Shown: positions 44,972 through 53,747 of the stretch, piece by piece
How the letters are laid out: each line of letters begins with the position of its first letter
How positions within the stretch are numbered: the first letter of the stretch is position 1
DNA from: CALBZG01 sp964486295
GTDB taxonomy: Bacteria; Bacillota; Clostridia; Peptostreptococcales; Anaerovoracaceae
Reading direction: 5' to 3'
Assembly: GCA_964486295.1 (NCBI GenBank)
Contig: CAZAMF010000006.1
Coordinates: forward strand, 1 to 64,000
Length of the DNA: 64,000 nt
The notes under the pieces: generated by a model
The model's input: the letters and a program-made list of their open reading frames with translations, nothing else
Told to the model about the DNA's origin: nothing
Database searches by the model: none
Translations under genes and position numbers: made by a program

Positions 44972-46117
44972 ATGTTTAAAGACACTCTTCGACCCGCCTG
45001 GGTTGAGATCAATCTTGATCATTTACATCACAATATAAAAAACATCAAAGCAAAAGTCGGACCGGGATCGGAAATAATAGGGATCATAAAAGCGGATGCT
45101 TACGGACATGGTGCACTGAAAGTGGCTGAAATCCTCCGGCTGAACGGAATAAAAATGTTCGGGGTAGCCAACGTCTATGAGGCGATTACTTTAAGAGAGG
45201 CGGGCTTTACAGAAGAGATCCTCGTTTTGGGCCTTATTCCTGATTTGCATGCCGGGGAACTGGTGAATCATGATCTGAGTGCTGTGATCTGCAGCTCCCA
45301 AAATGCTTTGGCTATTTCACTGGCCGGGCAGAAAACAGGCAAAACTACAGGGGTTTTCCTTGCGGTGGAGACTGGAATGGGACGAATCGGTTATCTGATG
45401 GAGGATGAAAATGATATCAGAAAAACCATGGAGGATATCAAACGGATACAGAAACTTCCGAACCTGAAGATCAAAGGACTTTTTTCGCATATGTCCACCG
45501 CGGACGAAGCCGATCAATCTTTTTCGAGAATACAGGAAAAGAAGTTCAATGCTTTTCATCATCTGCTGATAGAAAGCGGGCTTGCAGTTCCCGTCAGGAC
45601 TTTTGCAAACAGCGCCGGCATTATGGAGATCCCTTCGATTTATTTTGAAGCGGTTCGGCCGGGCATCGCCATTTACGGATGCTATCCGTCCGATCAGGTA
45701 GACAGAAGCAAACTGGATATCAAACCGGTCATGTCCGTCAAAGCCGATATAGTTTACTTGAAGGAGGTTCCACCCGGATTTTCAGTCAGCTATGGACGGA
45801 AATTCATCACTTCCAGAAAAAGCAAAATCGCCACCATCAATCTCGGATATGCCGACGGCTTTCCGAGGCCATGGTCAAAGACCGGCAGAGTCATAGTAAA
45901 CGGCCTGATCGTTCCTATCGCGGGCAATATCTGCATGGATCAGTGTATGATCGATGTGACGGATATACCGGATGTCAAGGTCGGAGATACGGCAATCATC
46001 ATGGGGTCGGATGGGCTGAATGAAATTACCGCCGAGGAACTGGCAAAAGCCACGAATACCATAAATTATGAAATCCTCTGCGGATTCGGTCAGAGGCTGC
46101 CCAAAGTATATGTTTGA
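44972..46117 (+). CDS. alr: alanine racemase
   Basis: A 381-residue fold-III PLP enzyme that interconverts L- and D-alanine for peptidoglycan. The PLP Lys40 is in IIKADAYGHG and the catalytic Tyr274 in SVSYGR. The C-terminal domain has GNICMDQCMIDV. The length is normal. It lies in an apparent operon: amidohydrolase-like gene, alr, CmpB-like membrane protein, glycosyltransferase, which suggests a cell-envelope theme. Confidence 0.96.
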   Translation: MFKDTLRPAWVEINLDHLHHNIKNIKAKVGPGSEIIGIIKADAYGHGALKVAEILRLNGIKMFGVANVYEAITLREAGFTEEILVLGLIPDLHAGELVNHDLSAVICSSQNALAISLAGQKTGKTTGVFLAVETGMGRIGYLMEDENDIRKTMEDIKRIQKLPNLKIKGLFSHMSTADEADQSFSRIQEKKFNAFHHLLIESGLAVPVRTFANSAGIMEIPSIYFEAVRPGIAIYGCYPSDQVDRSKLDIKPVMSVKADIVYLKEVPPGFSVSYGRKFITSRKSKIATINLGYADGFPRPWSKTGRVIVNGLIVPIAGNICMDQCMIDVTDIPDVKVGDTAIIMGSDGLNEITAEELAKATNTINYEILCGFGQRLPKVYV

Positions 46118-46136
46118 TTTTTCATAAGGTATCCGT

Positions 46137-46766
46137 ATGAAAAATACTTATTACAAGGTGTTTTGGCTGTTCATATTCTTCAGCGTATTCGGAGTTGTCA
46201 GCGAGGGTATTTACTGGATTCTGCGTTATGGCCATTTTGATCTTCGCGTGGGCCTGATCTATGGTCCCTTTTGCGAAGTATATGGGTTTGCTGTGGTTTT
46301 GCTATGGCTGGTTCTGAGGAACCGGAAGGATGAGAAACTGCCTGTTTTATTGATAATCGCCTATATCACAGCTGTTTCATTTGAACTGTTGGCGAATATT
46401 CTTCAGGAAGCAGTATTCGGATATACCTCCTGGGAATACAGCAGCGAAATATCGCTGTTCGGCAGAGCAAACCTGCTTTATGCGATTCCGTGGGCGGTAG
46501 CGGGTGTGATGGTCGTCCGATATTTTTACCCCTGGTTCAGCGGCTTGATGGAAAAGATCCCGAAAAAAGCGGGTGCTTTTATAACCTGGGCGATGATACT
46601 GTTCATGGTGTTTGATTTCGGCATTTCTGCGGCGGCAGTACACCGATACGACGAGAGATACCGCCACGTTTCTGCTGATAACAGGATCGATCTGTTTCTG
46701 GACCGTCACTTCCCGGATGCGTATCTGGAAGAAAAGTTTGCGCGTATAGACAATGGCAGAAAATAG
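46137..46766 (+). CDS. CmpB-family (putative ABC transporter type IV) membrane protein
   Basis: A 209-residue integral membrane protein with about five hydrophobic segments. It resembles the family called ABC_trans_CmpB, marked here by GLIYGPFCEVYGFAVV, a variant of the usual YGP..YG block. The C-terminal 45 residues are hydrophilic with several Arg and Asp. No ATPase partner is nearby, so a transport role is only a family name. It starts 20 bases after alr. Confidence 0.65.
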   Translation: MKNTYYKVFWLFIFFSVFGVVSEGIYWILRYGHFDLRVGLIYGPFCEVYGFAVVLLWLVLRNRKDEKLPVLLIIAYITAVSFELLANILQEAVFGYTSWEYSSEISLFGRANLLYAIPWAVAGVMVVRYFYPWFSGLMEKIPKKAGAFITWAMILFMVFDFGISAAAVHRYDERYRHVSADNRIDLFLDRHFPDAYLEEKFARIDNGRK

Positions 46767-46838
46767 ATATACAATACATTGTGAAATCGGATGAGACCTG
46801 TTAAACAAAACAAAGATTACATCAGGAAGGTATTCATT

Positions 46839-48062
46839 GTGAAGATTTTAATTACCAGTGAATGGTATACGCCGGCTATCAATGGTGTCGTAACGTCGGT
46901 GCTGAATTTACAAAACGAATTGGAAAAACTGGGGCATGAGGTCAGGATCCTCACGCTTTCGGCTACAATAAAATCACATGAAAAAAACGGTGTGACTTAT
47001 TTAGGCTCTTTTGGCACGGGAAAAATCTATCCGGGCACCAGAGTAGCATTGTTCAGAGGAAATCAATATCTGCAGGAGCTTGTGGAATGGGAGCCCGACA
47101 TCATCCATTCGCAATGTGAATTCAGTACATATCACATAGCCCGTCAAATATCAAAATTACTGAATATACCCATCGTACACACCTACCACACGGTATATGA
47201 AGACTACACCCATTATTTTTCACCTAACAAAAAATGGGGAACTGCCATGGTAGTTCGCTTCACCAGAAGAGTGCTGAACAGTGCTGACTGTGTGATTGCG
47301 CCCACCGAAAAGGTGCGTGCTCTGCTCATAGGTTATGGTGTGAAACCGGAAATATACGTGGTTCCCACGGGGATCAACCTTGAAAAGTTTGATAAAACGA
47401 TGAGTGAATCGGAAAAAGCCGCGCTTCGCCATGAACTGGGCATCCCTTCGGGCAATAAGGTCATGGCATTTGTGGGGAGACTGGCAAAAGAAAAGAACCT
47501 GGAAGAGATTATTTCCTATCTGGCAAAAGAGATTTCAATAGCTGGCAGGAAAGACCTGACCCTTCTGGTGGTTGGAGACGGACCTCACAGGAGTTATTTG
47601 GAACAATATGCCGGTGAACTCGGAATTTCGCAAAATGTTGTTTTTGCCGGCATGGTGAAGTCCGAAAAAGTGGCATCTTATTATCAGCTGGGGGATGTTT
47701 TTGTCAGTGCATCCAGCAGCGAGACACAGGGACTCACCTATATCGAAGCGCTGGCCAACGGGATCCCCGCTTTGTGCAGAAAAGACCCGAGCCTGGATGC
47801 AGTTATCGCTGATGGATGGAATGGCTGGCAATACGAAACCTACGAAGATTTTATCCAACGGCTTAGCCAGATCATTGACGACAGGGCTGTGCAAAAACAA
47901 CTGTCCGAGAATGCAAGGGAAGTGGCCGAACAGAAGTTTTCTTCAGTTACTTTTGCAAAAAAAGTGGAGCAAATCTATAGAACCACGATACTCCGGCAAC
48001 AAGGAAAATATTATGAAGAAGCCGAAAACCCTCCGGAAGGGACTTTGGTTGTCAATAAATAA
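46839..48062 (+). CDS. GT4-family glycosyltransferase, diacylglycerol glucosyltransferase-like
   Basis: A 407-residue GT-B enzyme. The N-terminal half has SEWYTPAINGVVTSV, and THxxYEDY-type text (TYHTVYEDYTHYF) typical of enzymes that glycosylate diacylglycerol. The donor-binding half has AFVGRLAKEKNLEE and the EX7E motif in SETQGLTYIEALANG. It likely builds a membrane glycolipid from UDP-sugar. The GTG at 46839, eight bases after AGGAAGG, is chosen over an upstream ATG at 46791. A stacked hairpin terminator follows. Confidence 0.82.
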   Translation: MKILITSEWYTPAINGVVTSVLNLQNELEKLGHEVRILTLSATIKSHEKNGVTYLGSFGTGKIYPGTRVALFRGNQYLQELVEWEPDIIHSQCEFSTYHIARQISKLLNIPIVHTYHTVYEDYTHYFSPNKKWGTAMVVRFTRRVLNSADCVIAPTEKVRALLIGYGVKPEIYVVPTGINLEKFDKTMSESEKAALRHELGIPSGNKVMAFVGRLAKEKNLEEIISYLAKEISIAGRKDLTLLVVGDGPHRSYLEQYAGELGISQNVVFAGMVKSEKVASYYQLGDVFVSASSSETQGLTYIEALANGIPALCRKDPSLDAVIADGWNGWQYETYEDFIQRLSQIIDDRAVQKQLSENAREVAEQKFSSVTFAKKVEQIYRTTILRQQGKYYEEAENPPEGTLVVNK

Positions 48063-48095
48063 AGAGGCATTCCATTGATGGATTCCGAATTTCTT

Positions 48096-48177
48096 AAAGC
48101 TTTTGAGGACAAACCCTCGGCAGTGCAGTCAAGAAAGACTGCATGAAAAGAGGTTTGTTTAGCAGAAGCTTTTTTTG
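48096..48177 (+). terminator. three-tier stem terminator
   Basis: Nested stems: AAAGCTT/AAGCTTT outer, ACAAACC(C)TC/GAGGTTTGT middle (one bulge), TGCAGTC/GACTGCA inner with loop AAGAAA, then eight T's. It ends the alr-glycosyltransferase unit. The gap up to 48293 holds nothing else clear. Confidence 0.8.
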
Positions 48178-48293
48178 ATAAAATGTTTGAACATTGCGAA
48201 AAAGGTGATATAATAATTTCGTGAATTTTATGAAATCAATAACAAAAACATGAAGCTTTTATCCATTTTATTCATTATAAAGGGGGAATGCGG

Positions 48294-48479
48294 ATGACCG
48301 GAAAATTTGTTATTAGAGACACGAAAACGGGCATAAAGTTCGATTTAAGAGCGGGCAACAGTCAGGTTATTTTGACTTCTGAAGTATATTCATCCCTGGC
48401 AGCCTGCAGAAAAGGTATTGAAAGTGTAAGGAACAATGCTCCGGACGCAATCGTTATAGAAGAAAAGAAAGAAACTTAA
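48294..48479 (+). CDS. DUF1508 (YegP-like) small protein
   Basis: A 61-residue single-repeat DUF1508 protein: GKFVIRDTKTGIKFDLRAGN, then ILTSEVYSSLAACRKGIESV, the usual pattern of this domain. Bacterial members usually have one or two repeats and no known reaction. An ATG at 48288 overlaps AGGGGG too closely, so the ATG at 48294 is used. It has its own terminator and may be monocistronic. Confidence 0.85.
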   Translation: MTGKFVIRDTKTGIKFDLRAGNSQVILTSEVYSSLAACRKGIESVRNNAPDAIVIEEKKET

Positions 48480-48497
48480 AGCATCCTTTAATTCCTA

Positions 48498-48531
48498 AAA
48501 ATGGCCGCCCTTGAAAAAGGGGGGCCATTTT
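48498..48531 (+). terminator. terminator after DUF1508 gene
   Basis: AAAATGGCC and CCCTT pair with AAGGG and GGCCATTTT around a short A-rich loop; T's follow. Confidence 0.88.
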
Positions 48532-48601
48532 GCTATACTTGTTTTTATTATTTCATTACAATTAGTGCGTAGGCATTGAAAATAAAATTCGGAGGACCCG
48601 A

Positions 48602-50209
48602 ATGAAAAATCGACTTATCAAGCCAATCGATCAGGAACTCAGCGAGTATCTTCGGGATGAATCCCGTGCTGTGGGTACGGCCGGTAGCATTTCCTTTCCC
48701 AGATGCCTAGAAGAAGTCATAAATGTTATCAAAGAGCTGTATGATCAGGACATACCAGTCACGATCCAAGGAGCCAGAACCGGCCTTGCGGGGGGAGCGG
48801 TTCCACTGGGGGGCCATGTCATGAACCTGTCCAGAATGAATGCCGTGTCGGGGATGGAAATTGGAGAAGACGGCAGGTTTACCGTTCGCTGTGAAGCAGG
48901 AGTCGTACTTTCACAGCTGAATAAAATGATCGAAAGCAGGAAATTCGACCTCTCAAAATGGAACAAGGATTCCAGGGAAGCATATAAGGTATTTTTGAAT
49001 GCGGAGGAGCAGTTTTTCAGCCCTGATCCCACCGAAGCTTCCGCAACGATCGGCGGCATGGTTGCCAACAACGCATCAGGGGCGAGAAGCTACCTGTATG
49101 GGTCCACACGGGATCATGTAATCGCTTTAAAAATTGTTCTTTTCAATGGGGATACGCTCTCTCTCCGCCGGGGACAGCACTTTGCAAGCGGCAGAAACTT
49201 AAGTATTCTGTCAGATCAGGGCTACAGATTCGATACGGCCTTACCGACGTATAAAATGCCGGAAACGAAAAACGCTTCCGGATATTATATTGAGGATGAT
49301 ATGGACGCCATCGATTTATTTATAGGATCCGGAGGAACCCTGGGAATTATTACAGAAATCGAAGTTGGGCTTTTACCTGCCCCAAAAGTTATCTGGGGTG
49401 TGAATTTCTGCTTTGCCGAGGAGAAGCAGGCAATCCGTTTTGTCGAAACCGTAAGATCGCAAGTGGACAATATTGCATCACTGGAGTTCTATGACGGCTT
49501 CGCCCTTGCGATTCTCAGGAACCAGAAAGAAGAAAACCCGGCTTTTGCTAAACTTCGCCCTGTGGAAAAAAGAATTAACAGTGTTATTTATGTCGAGCTG
49601 CACTGTGATGATGAAGAAGCCGCCTTGAAAAATCTTGTACAATTAGCAGACAAAATGAAAGAATCCAGAGGAGACGCTAAAGATACCCTGGTTGCCCGCA
49701 CCGTTTCCGATCGAGACAGCCTCTATTTTTTCAGGCATGCGGTACCGGAAAGTGTAAACATGCTTATCGATAACAGAAGAAAAGTAAATCCGGTCATCAA
49801 GAAACTCGCGGCCGATATGGCCGTACCCGACCGATACCTGAGCGACATTATGGAACTGTACCGAACCATGCTGAAGCAATATGATCTGGAAGCAGCGATC
49901 TGGGGACACATCGGAGACAACCACCTGCATGTGAATATATTGCCGAGAGATGCATCCGACTATGAAAAGGGTCAGGCTCTATACCGCAAATGGTCATCTA
50001 TGGTTTCAAAGTTCGGGGGAGCCGTATCAGCAGAACATGGCATCGGGAAGTTGAAAACGGATCAGTTGAAACTGATGTATGGCGAAAAGCATATTGAAGA
50101 AATGCGTATGCTGAAGAAAGTTTTTGACCCCCATGAATTGTTGTGTCCGGGAAATTTCTTTGAGATTCGGAAAAATGGCAGGATCGATTGCGGAGGTGAG
50201 GATCTATGA
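48602..50209 (+). CDS. lctD: FAD-linked lactate dehydrogenase subunit (LctD-like)
   Basis: A 535-residue FAD-binding PCMH/FAD-oxidase C flavoprotein of the GlcD/D-lactate dehydrogenase group. The FAD site includes QGARTGLAGGAVP (about residue 58) and GGMVANNASGARSY. The C-terminal metal/substrate region has WGHIGDNHLHVNILP and SAEHGIGK. The two Etf genes follow at once (four-base overlap with etfB). In Acetobacterium woodii the LctD-EtfAB complex couples lactate oxidation by NAD+ to oxidation of reduced ferredoxin. The same is inferred here; another 2-hydroxyacid is possible. Confidence 0.85.
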   Translation: MKNRLIKPIDQELSEYLRDESRAVGTAGSISFPRCLEEVINVIKELYDQDIPVTIQGARTGLAGGAVPLGGHVMNLSRMNAVSGMEIGEDGRFTVRCEAGVVLSQLNKMIESRKFDLSKWNKDSREAYKVFLNAEEQFFSPDPTEASATIGGMVANNASGARSYLYGSTRDHVIALKIVLFNGDTLSLRRGQHFASGRNLSILSDQGYRFDTALPTYKMPETKNASGYYIEDDMDAIDLFIGSGGTLGIITEIEVGLLPAPKVIWGVNFCFAEEKQAIRFVETVRSQVDNIASLEFYDGFALAILRNQKEENPAFAKLRPVEKRINSVIYVELHCDDEEAALKNLVQLADKMKESRGDAKDTLVARTVSDRDSLYFFRHAVPESVNMLIDNRRKVNPVIKKLAADMAVPDRYLSDIMELYRTMLKQYDLEAAIWGHIGDNHLHVNILPRDASDYEKGQALYRKWSSMVSKFGGAVSAEHGIGKLKTDQLKLMYGEKHIEEMRMLKKVFDPHELLCPGNFFEIRKNGRIDCGGEDL

Positions 50210-50985
50210 AGATTATGGTATGCATCAAACAGGTGCCTTCCACCAATGAAGTCAGCATGGATCCCGTTACGAACACCATCATAAGGGACAGCAGGCAATC
50301 AGTGATCAACCCGTTCGACACCTATGCCATTGAGCAGGCAGTCCGGTTGAAAGAATCCATAGGCGGAGAAGTCACCGTGATCAGCATGGGGATCCCGGGC
50401 ACGGAAAGGCTGCTTCGGGATGCGGAAAGCCGCGGGGCTGACCGGGCTGTTCTTCTGACGGACAAGAATTTTGCGGGTGCTGATACACTGGCTACCTCCT
50501 ATACTCTTTCCCTGGGTATAAAAAAATTGGGGCCTGTGGATTTGATCCTCTGCGGAAAAATGGCCGTCGACGGAGATACCGCACAGATCGGGCCGGAACT
50601 CGCAGAACAACTCAGGATCCCTCATGCGACGGATGTCTGCGAAATTATGGAAGCGTCATCGGAGGAAATCTTGTGCAGAAAAAACACGGATAACGGAGAG
50701 ATGGCTCTTCGGATCAAACTGCCGGCCCTGCTGACTTTGTCCAAAGACATCAATCTTCCCCGGCTGCCTTCTATTCCGGGGGTGATGTTCAGTCTGTCTG
50801 CACCATTTGAGGTCTGGAATGCTGAGGAATTAAAAGCAGATCCCGGACGCATCGGACTGTTCGGATCTCCGACGCAAGTGGTGAAAACCTATGTAATGCA
50901 GAGGCGAAGCGAAGCTCAAAATATAGATGGAGAGCCTGCCGCACAGGCAGAAAAAATTAAAAAACTGATCGAGGAGCTGCTATAG
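50206..50985 (+). CDS. etfB: electron transfer flavoprotein beta subunit
   Basis: A 259-residue EtfB. It starts MKIMVCIKQVPSTNEV, has NPFDTYAIEQAVRLKE and GADRAVLLTDKNFAGADTLATS, the last being the nucleotide/FAD loop seen in bifurcating Etfs. It is paired with the ferredoxin-bearing EtfA that follows after one base. As the lctB equivalent it should hold the electron-bifurcating FAD. Confidence 0.93.
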   Translation: MKIMVCIKQVPSTNEVSMDPVTNTIIRDSRQSVINPFDTYAIEQAVRLKESIGGEVTVISMGIPGTERLLRDAESRGADRAVLLTDKNFAGADTLATSYTLSLGIKKLGPVDLILCGKMAVDGDTAQIGPELAEQLRIPHATDVCEIMEASSEEILCRKNTDNGEMALRIKLPALLTLSKDINLPRLPSIPGVMFSLSAPFEVWNAEELKADPGRIGLFGSPTQVVKTYVMQRRSEAQNIDGEPAAQAEKIKKLIEELL

Positions 50986-50986
50986 A

Positions 50987-52213
50987 ATGTCAATGTTGAC
51001 GATAAATCCCGAGCAATGCACGGGATGCGGAATATGTGTCAGAAGCTGTGGGTTTCAGGCGCTTACCTTAATAAATCATAAAGCCGCGGTAAACGAAAAC
51101 TGTACATTGTGCGGGATCTGTGAAGAAAGCTGCCCTTTTGATGCAATCAAAATCGCGAAAAAAGGCGTTGGCGGCATGGATGTTTCGCTATACAGCGGGG
51201 TTTGGGTTTTTGCAGAGCAGCACAAGGATAATGTTCTCCAGGTCGTTTTGGAACTTCTCGGAAAGGGGAGAGAACTTTCAGATGAGAAGGGCTGCCAGTT
51301 GACCGCGGTTTTGTTCGGAGAAAATATCAGGCCGGAAATTCCGGTTTTATTCGCATACGGAGCCGACCGGATCATCATATGTGAAGATCCGGAACTGGGC
51401 AAAAATCTGGATGAGGACTATACAACACTCTTCGAAAACCTCATCGGCCAATATAAACCGGAAATTCTTCTGTTTGGGGCAACCGGATTCGGACGTTCTC
51501 TCGCTCCCCGTATCGCTGCAAGGGTAGGAACAGGCCTGACCGCGGATTGTACTATGCTGGATATCGATAAGGAAACAGGGCTGCTGCGGCAGACAAGGCC
51601 GGCATTTGGAGGGAATCTGATGGCTACCATCATTTGCCCCGATCATCGGCCGCAGATGGCTACAGTCAGACCCGGAGTGATGTTGGCCAAGGAACCGGAT
51701 TCCAACCGGAACGGTACCGATTCTGGAGGGAGCGGGCAGGAAATCATTGAATTACAGATGTGCGCGCCTGCCACAGAAGGTAAAAATATTGAAATGTTAC
51801 GGGAAGTTCTGACCAAAAGAGTGAACAGCATTGCGGATGCCGAAATTATTGTATCTGCGGGACGCGGGATAGGATCCCAGAAGAACATGATCCTTGTGAA
51901 GAGACTGGCTGAGCTCATTGGCGCTCACATCGGGGTTTCAAGACCGCTGGTGGATATCGGATGGAGCGAATATAAAAATCAGATTGGCCAGACCGGTTCC
52001 TCCGTGGCTCCGAAACTTCTCATCACATGCGGCATTTCAGGCTCTGTGCAGCACCTGGCAGGTGTCGGGAACGTGCATACGATCATTGCTATCAACAATG
52101 ATCCGGAAGCGCCGATCTTCACGGTTGCCGACTATAAAGTGGTGGGTGATTGTGTCGAAATTCTTAAAAAACTGATTGCAGCATTCGAAGAAGAGCAAGG
52201 GAAGGAGTCCTAA
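50987..52213 (+). CDS. etfA: electron transfer flavoprotein alpha subunit with N-terminal ferredoxin domain
   Basis: A 408-residue EtfA with two 4Fe-4S motifs at the N-terminus: CTGCGICVRSC and CTLCGICEESCPFDA (residues about 9-50). Then the alpha-domain and the C-terminal FAD-binding block (GRGIGSQKNM, ISGSVQHLAG, INNDPEAPIF). The added ferredoxin domain is a hallmark of LctC in lactate-oxidising acetogens and supports ferredoxin-linked confurcation. The lactate permease and racemase genes of the A. woodii operon are missing here. Confidence 0.92.
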   Translation: MSMLTINPEQCTGCGICVRSCGFQALTLINHKAAVNENCTLCGICEESCPFDAIKIAKKGVGGMDVSLYSGVWVFAEQHKDNVLQVVLELLGKGRELSDEKGCQLTAVLFGENIRPEIPVLFAYGADRIIICEDPELGKNLDEDYTTLFENLIGQYKPEILLFGATGFGRSLAPRIAARVGTGLTADCTMLDIDKETGLLRQTRPAFGGNLMATIICPDHRPQMATVRPGVMLAKEPDSNRNGTDSGGSGQEIIELQMCAPATEGKNIEMLREVLTKRVNSIADAEIIVSAGRGIGSQKNMILVKRLAELIGAHIGVSRPLVDIGWSEYKNQIGQTGSSVAPKLLITCGISGSVQHLAGVGNVHTIIAINNDPEAPIFTVADYKVVGDCVEILKKLIAAFEEEQGKES

Positions 52214-52215
52214 AT

Positions 52216-52791
52216 ATGGAGATGTATAGAAGAGAAGTTCCGTTATTTTCTTTATGCGGGCTGAATTGCGGACTTTGCCCGAGATATCATACCGATGGGA
52301 CATCGAAGTGCCCCGGTTGCGGAGGCCAGGATTTTCATCTGAAACATCCGGCCTGTGCAGTGATCACGTGCAATAAAAAGCACGACAATGTCGAATATTG
52401 CTTTCAATGTTCCTATTTTCCCTGTGATAGATATACCCGCGCCAATGAGGCGGACTCCTTCATCACATACAGGAAAGTCTTAACCGATTTTGAAAAAGCC
52501 CGTTTACAGGGATTGGAAAAATATCAGGAGGAACTGAACGAAAAAATCAATATTCTTCAAGATCTTCTTGAGCGTTTTAATGACGGCAGAAGGAAAAGCT
52601 TCTACTGCAACGCTGTGAATCTCATGGACATTTTAGATTTAAAGGAGATCATGGAGAAAATAAGTGTTGAGTTCTCGGGCGACGAGGATGGAAAAGAACT
52701 CGAACTGAAAGAAAAAGCCAATAGGATCGTTTCTCTTTTGAAGGCTAAAGCCGCCGAAAAAAATATCGCGCTGGATCTCCGTAAGACCTGA
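52216..52791 (+). CDS. DUF3795 cysteine-rich protein
   Basis: A 191-residue protein with a Cys-rich N-terminal half: LCGLNCGLCPRY, CPGCGG, CAVITC and CFQCSYFPC, typical of DUF3795. The C-terminal half is Lys/Glu-rich and mainly helical. The cysteines likely bind zinc or an Fe-S cluster. It starts two bases after etfA, so it is in the lactate operon, but no role there is known. Convergent end with the vorA-type gene. Confidence 0.78.
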   Translation: MEMYRREVPLFSLCGLNCGLCPRYHTDGTSKCPGCGGQDFHLKHPACAVITCNKKHDNVEYCFQCSYFPCDRYTRANEADSFITYRKVLTDFEKARLQGLEKYQEELNEKINILQDLLERFNDGRRKSFYCNAVNLMDILDLKEIMEKISVEFSGDEDGKELELKEKANRIVSLLKAKAAEKNIALDLRKT

Positions 52792-52817
52792 TCCAACGCG
52801 TAACATTTTCGTTCTGC

Positions 52818-53747
52818 TCATCCGCACTTCGTCAACAATTTATCCCATTTAGTGTCCACATAATTCTGCGTTTCTTCGATCATCCATTCATTGCCGGGTT
52901 CAAACATGTGGCTGAACCTTCCCTGCCTGATGAGAAAATCTTCCACTGGCAATTTTTTCTTTGGACTGTAATTCAACTTCCATACGCCATCTTCAATCTC
53001 ATACAGCGGCCAAACGCAAGTTTCCACTGCAAGCTTGCAGATTTCGGCCATATCCTCCGCTTCATACCGCCAACCGCGGGGGCAGGGTGAAAGCACGTTC
53101 AGGAATGCCGGCCCTTTCGTATAAATCGCTTTTCGGGCTTTTTCATGGAGATCCCGGAAATTGCCGATAAAAGTAGTCTGGGCCGCATAAGGGATGTCGT
53201 GGGCGGCTACTATTGCAGTCAGATCCTTTTTGTTTTGATATTTCCCTGGTATAACCGTTCCCACCGGAGTTGTGGTGGCGTCGGTGAACCGCGGGGTAGC
53301 GGAGGATCTTTGGATACCGGTATTCATATAGGCTTCATTGTCATAGCAGACGTAAACCATATCATGGCCCCGCTCCAGAGCGCCGGATAGAGACTGCAGC
53401 CCGATATCGTAGGTGCCGCCGTCTCCGCCGAATGCGATGAATTTGTAGTTCTCTTCAATTTTTCCTCTCTTCTTGAGGACCCTGTAAGCCGTCTCAACAC
53501 CACCGGCTGTTGCCCCTGCATTTTCAAAGGCGCTGTGTATATAACTGTCGGTATAGGCGGTGTAAGGATATAAAAAAGTGGATACTTCGAGGCAGCTGGT
53601 TGCATTGACCACCACTGCTTTATCTTCCGGCTCGAGAGCTCTGAGTACTCCCCGTACGGCGATAGCCGCGCCGCAGCCCGCACATAGACGGTGCCCGCCA
53701 ACCAGGCGCTCCGGCTTTGCCGCTTCATTTTTCAGGTTGTAAGCCAT
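52818..53747 (-). CDS. 2-oxoacid:ferredoxin oxidoreductase beta subunit (POR/VOR type)
   Basis: A 309-residue TPP-binding subunit. The Fe-S ligand region begins HRLCAGCGAA. The TPP motif starts GGDGGTYDIGLQSLSGALERG, and YDNEAYMNTGIQRS follows, a PorB/VorA-like pattern distinct from the KorB paralogue at 37620. Its ATG overlaps the alpha stop (TAATG). It is the last gene of gamma-delta-alpha-beta. Substrate could be pyruvate or a branched-chain 2-oxoacid; the isoleucine-type T-box upstream favours the latter. Confidence 0.88.
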   Translation of the reverse strand: MAYNLKNEAAKPERLVGGHRLCAGCGAAIAVRGVLRALEPEDKAVVVNATSCLEVSTFLYPYTAYTDSYIHSAFENAGATAGGVETAYRVLKKRGKIEENYKFIAFGGDGGTYDIGLQSLSGALERGHDMVYVCYDNEAYMNTGIQRSSATPRFTDATTTPVGTVIPGKYQNKKDLTAIVAAHDIPYAAQTTFIGNFRDLHEKARKAIYTKGPAFLNVLSPCPRGWRYEAEDMAEICKLAVETCVWPLYEIEDGVWKLNYSPKKKLPVEDFLIRQGRFSHMFEPGNEWMIEETQNYVDTKWDKLLTKCG

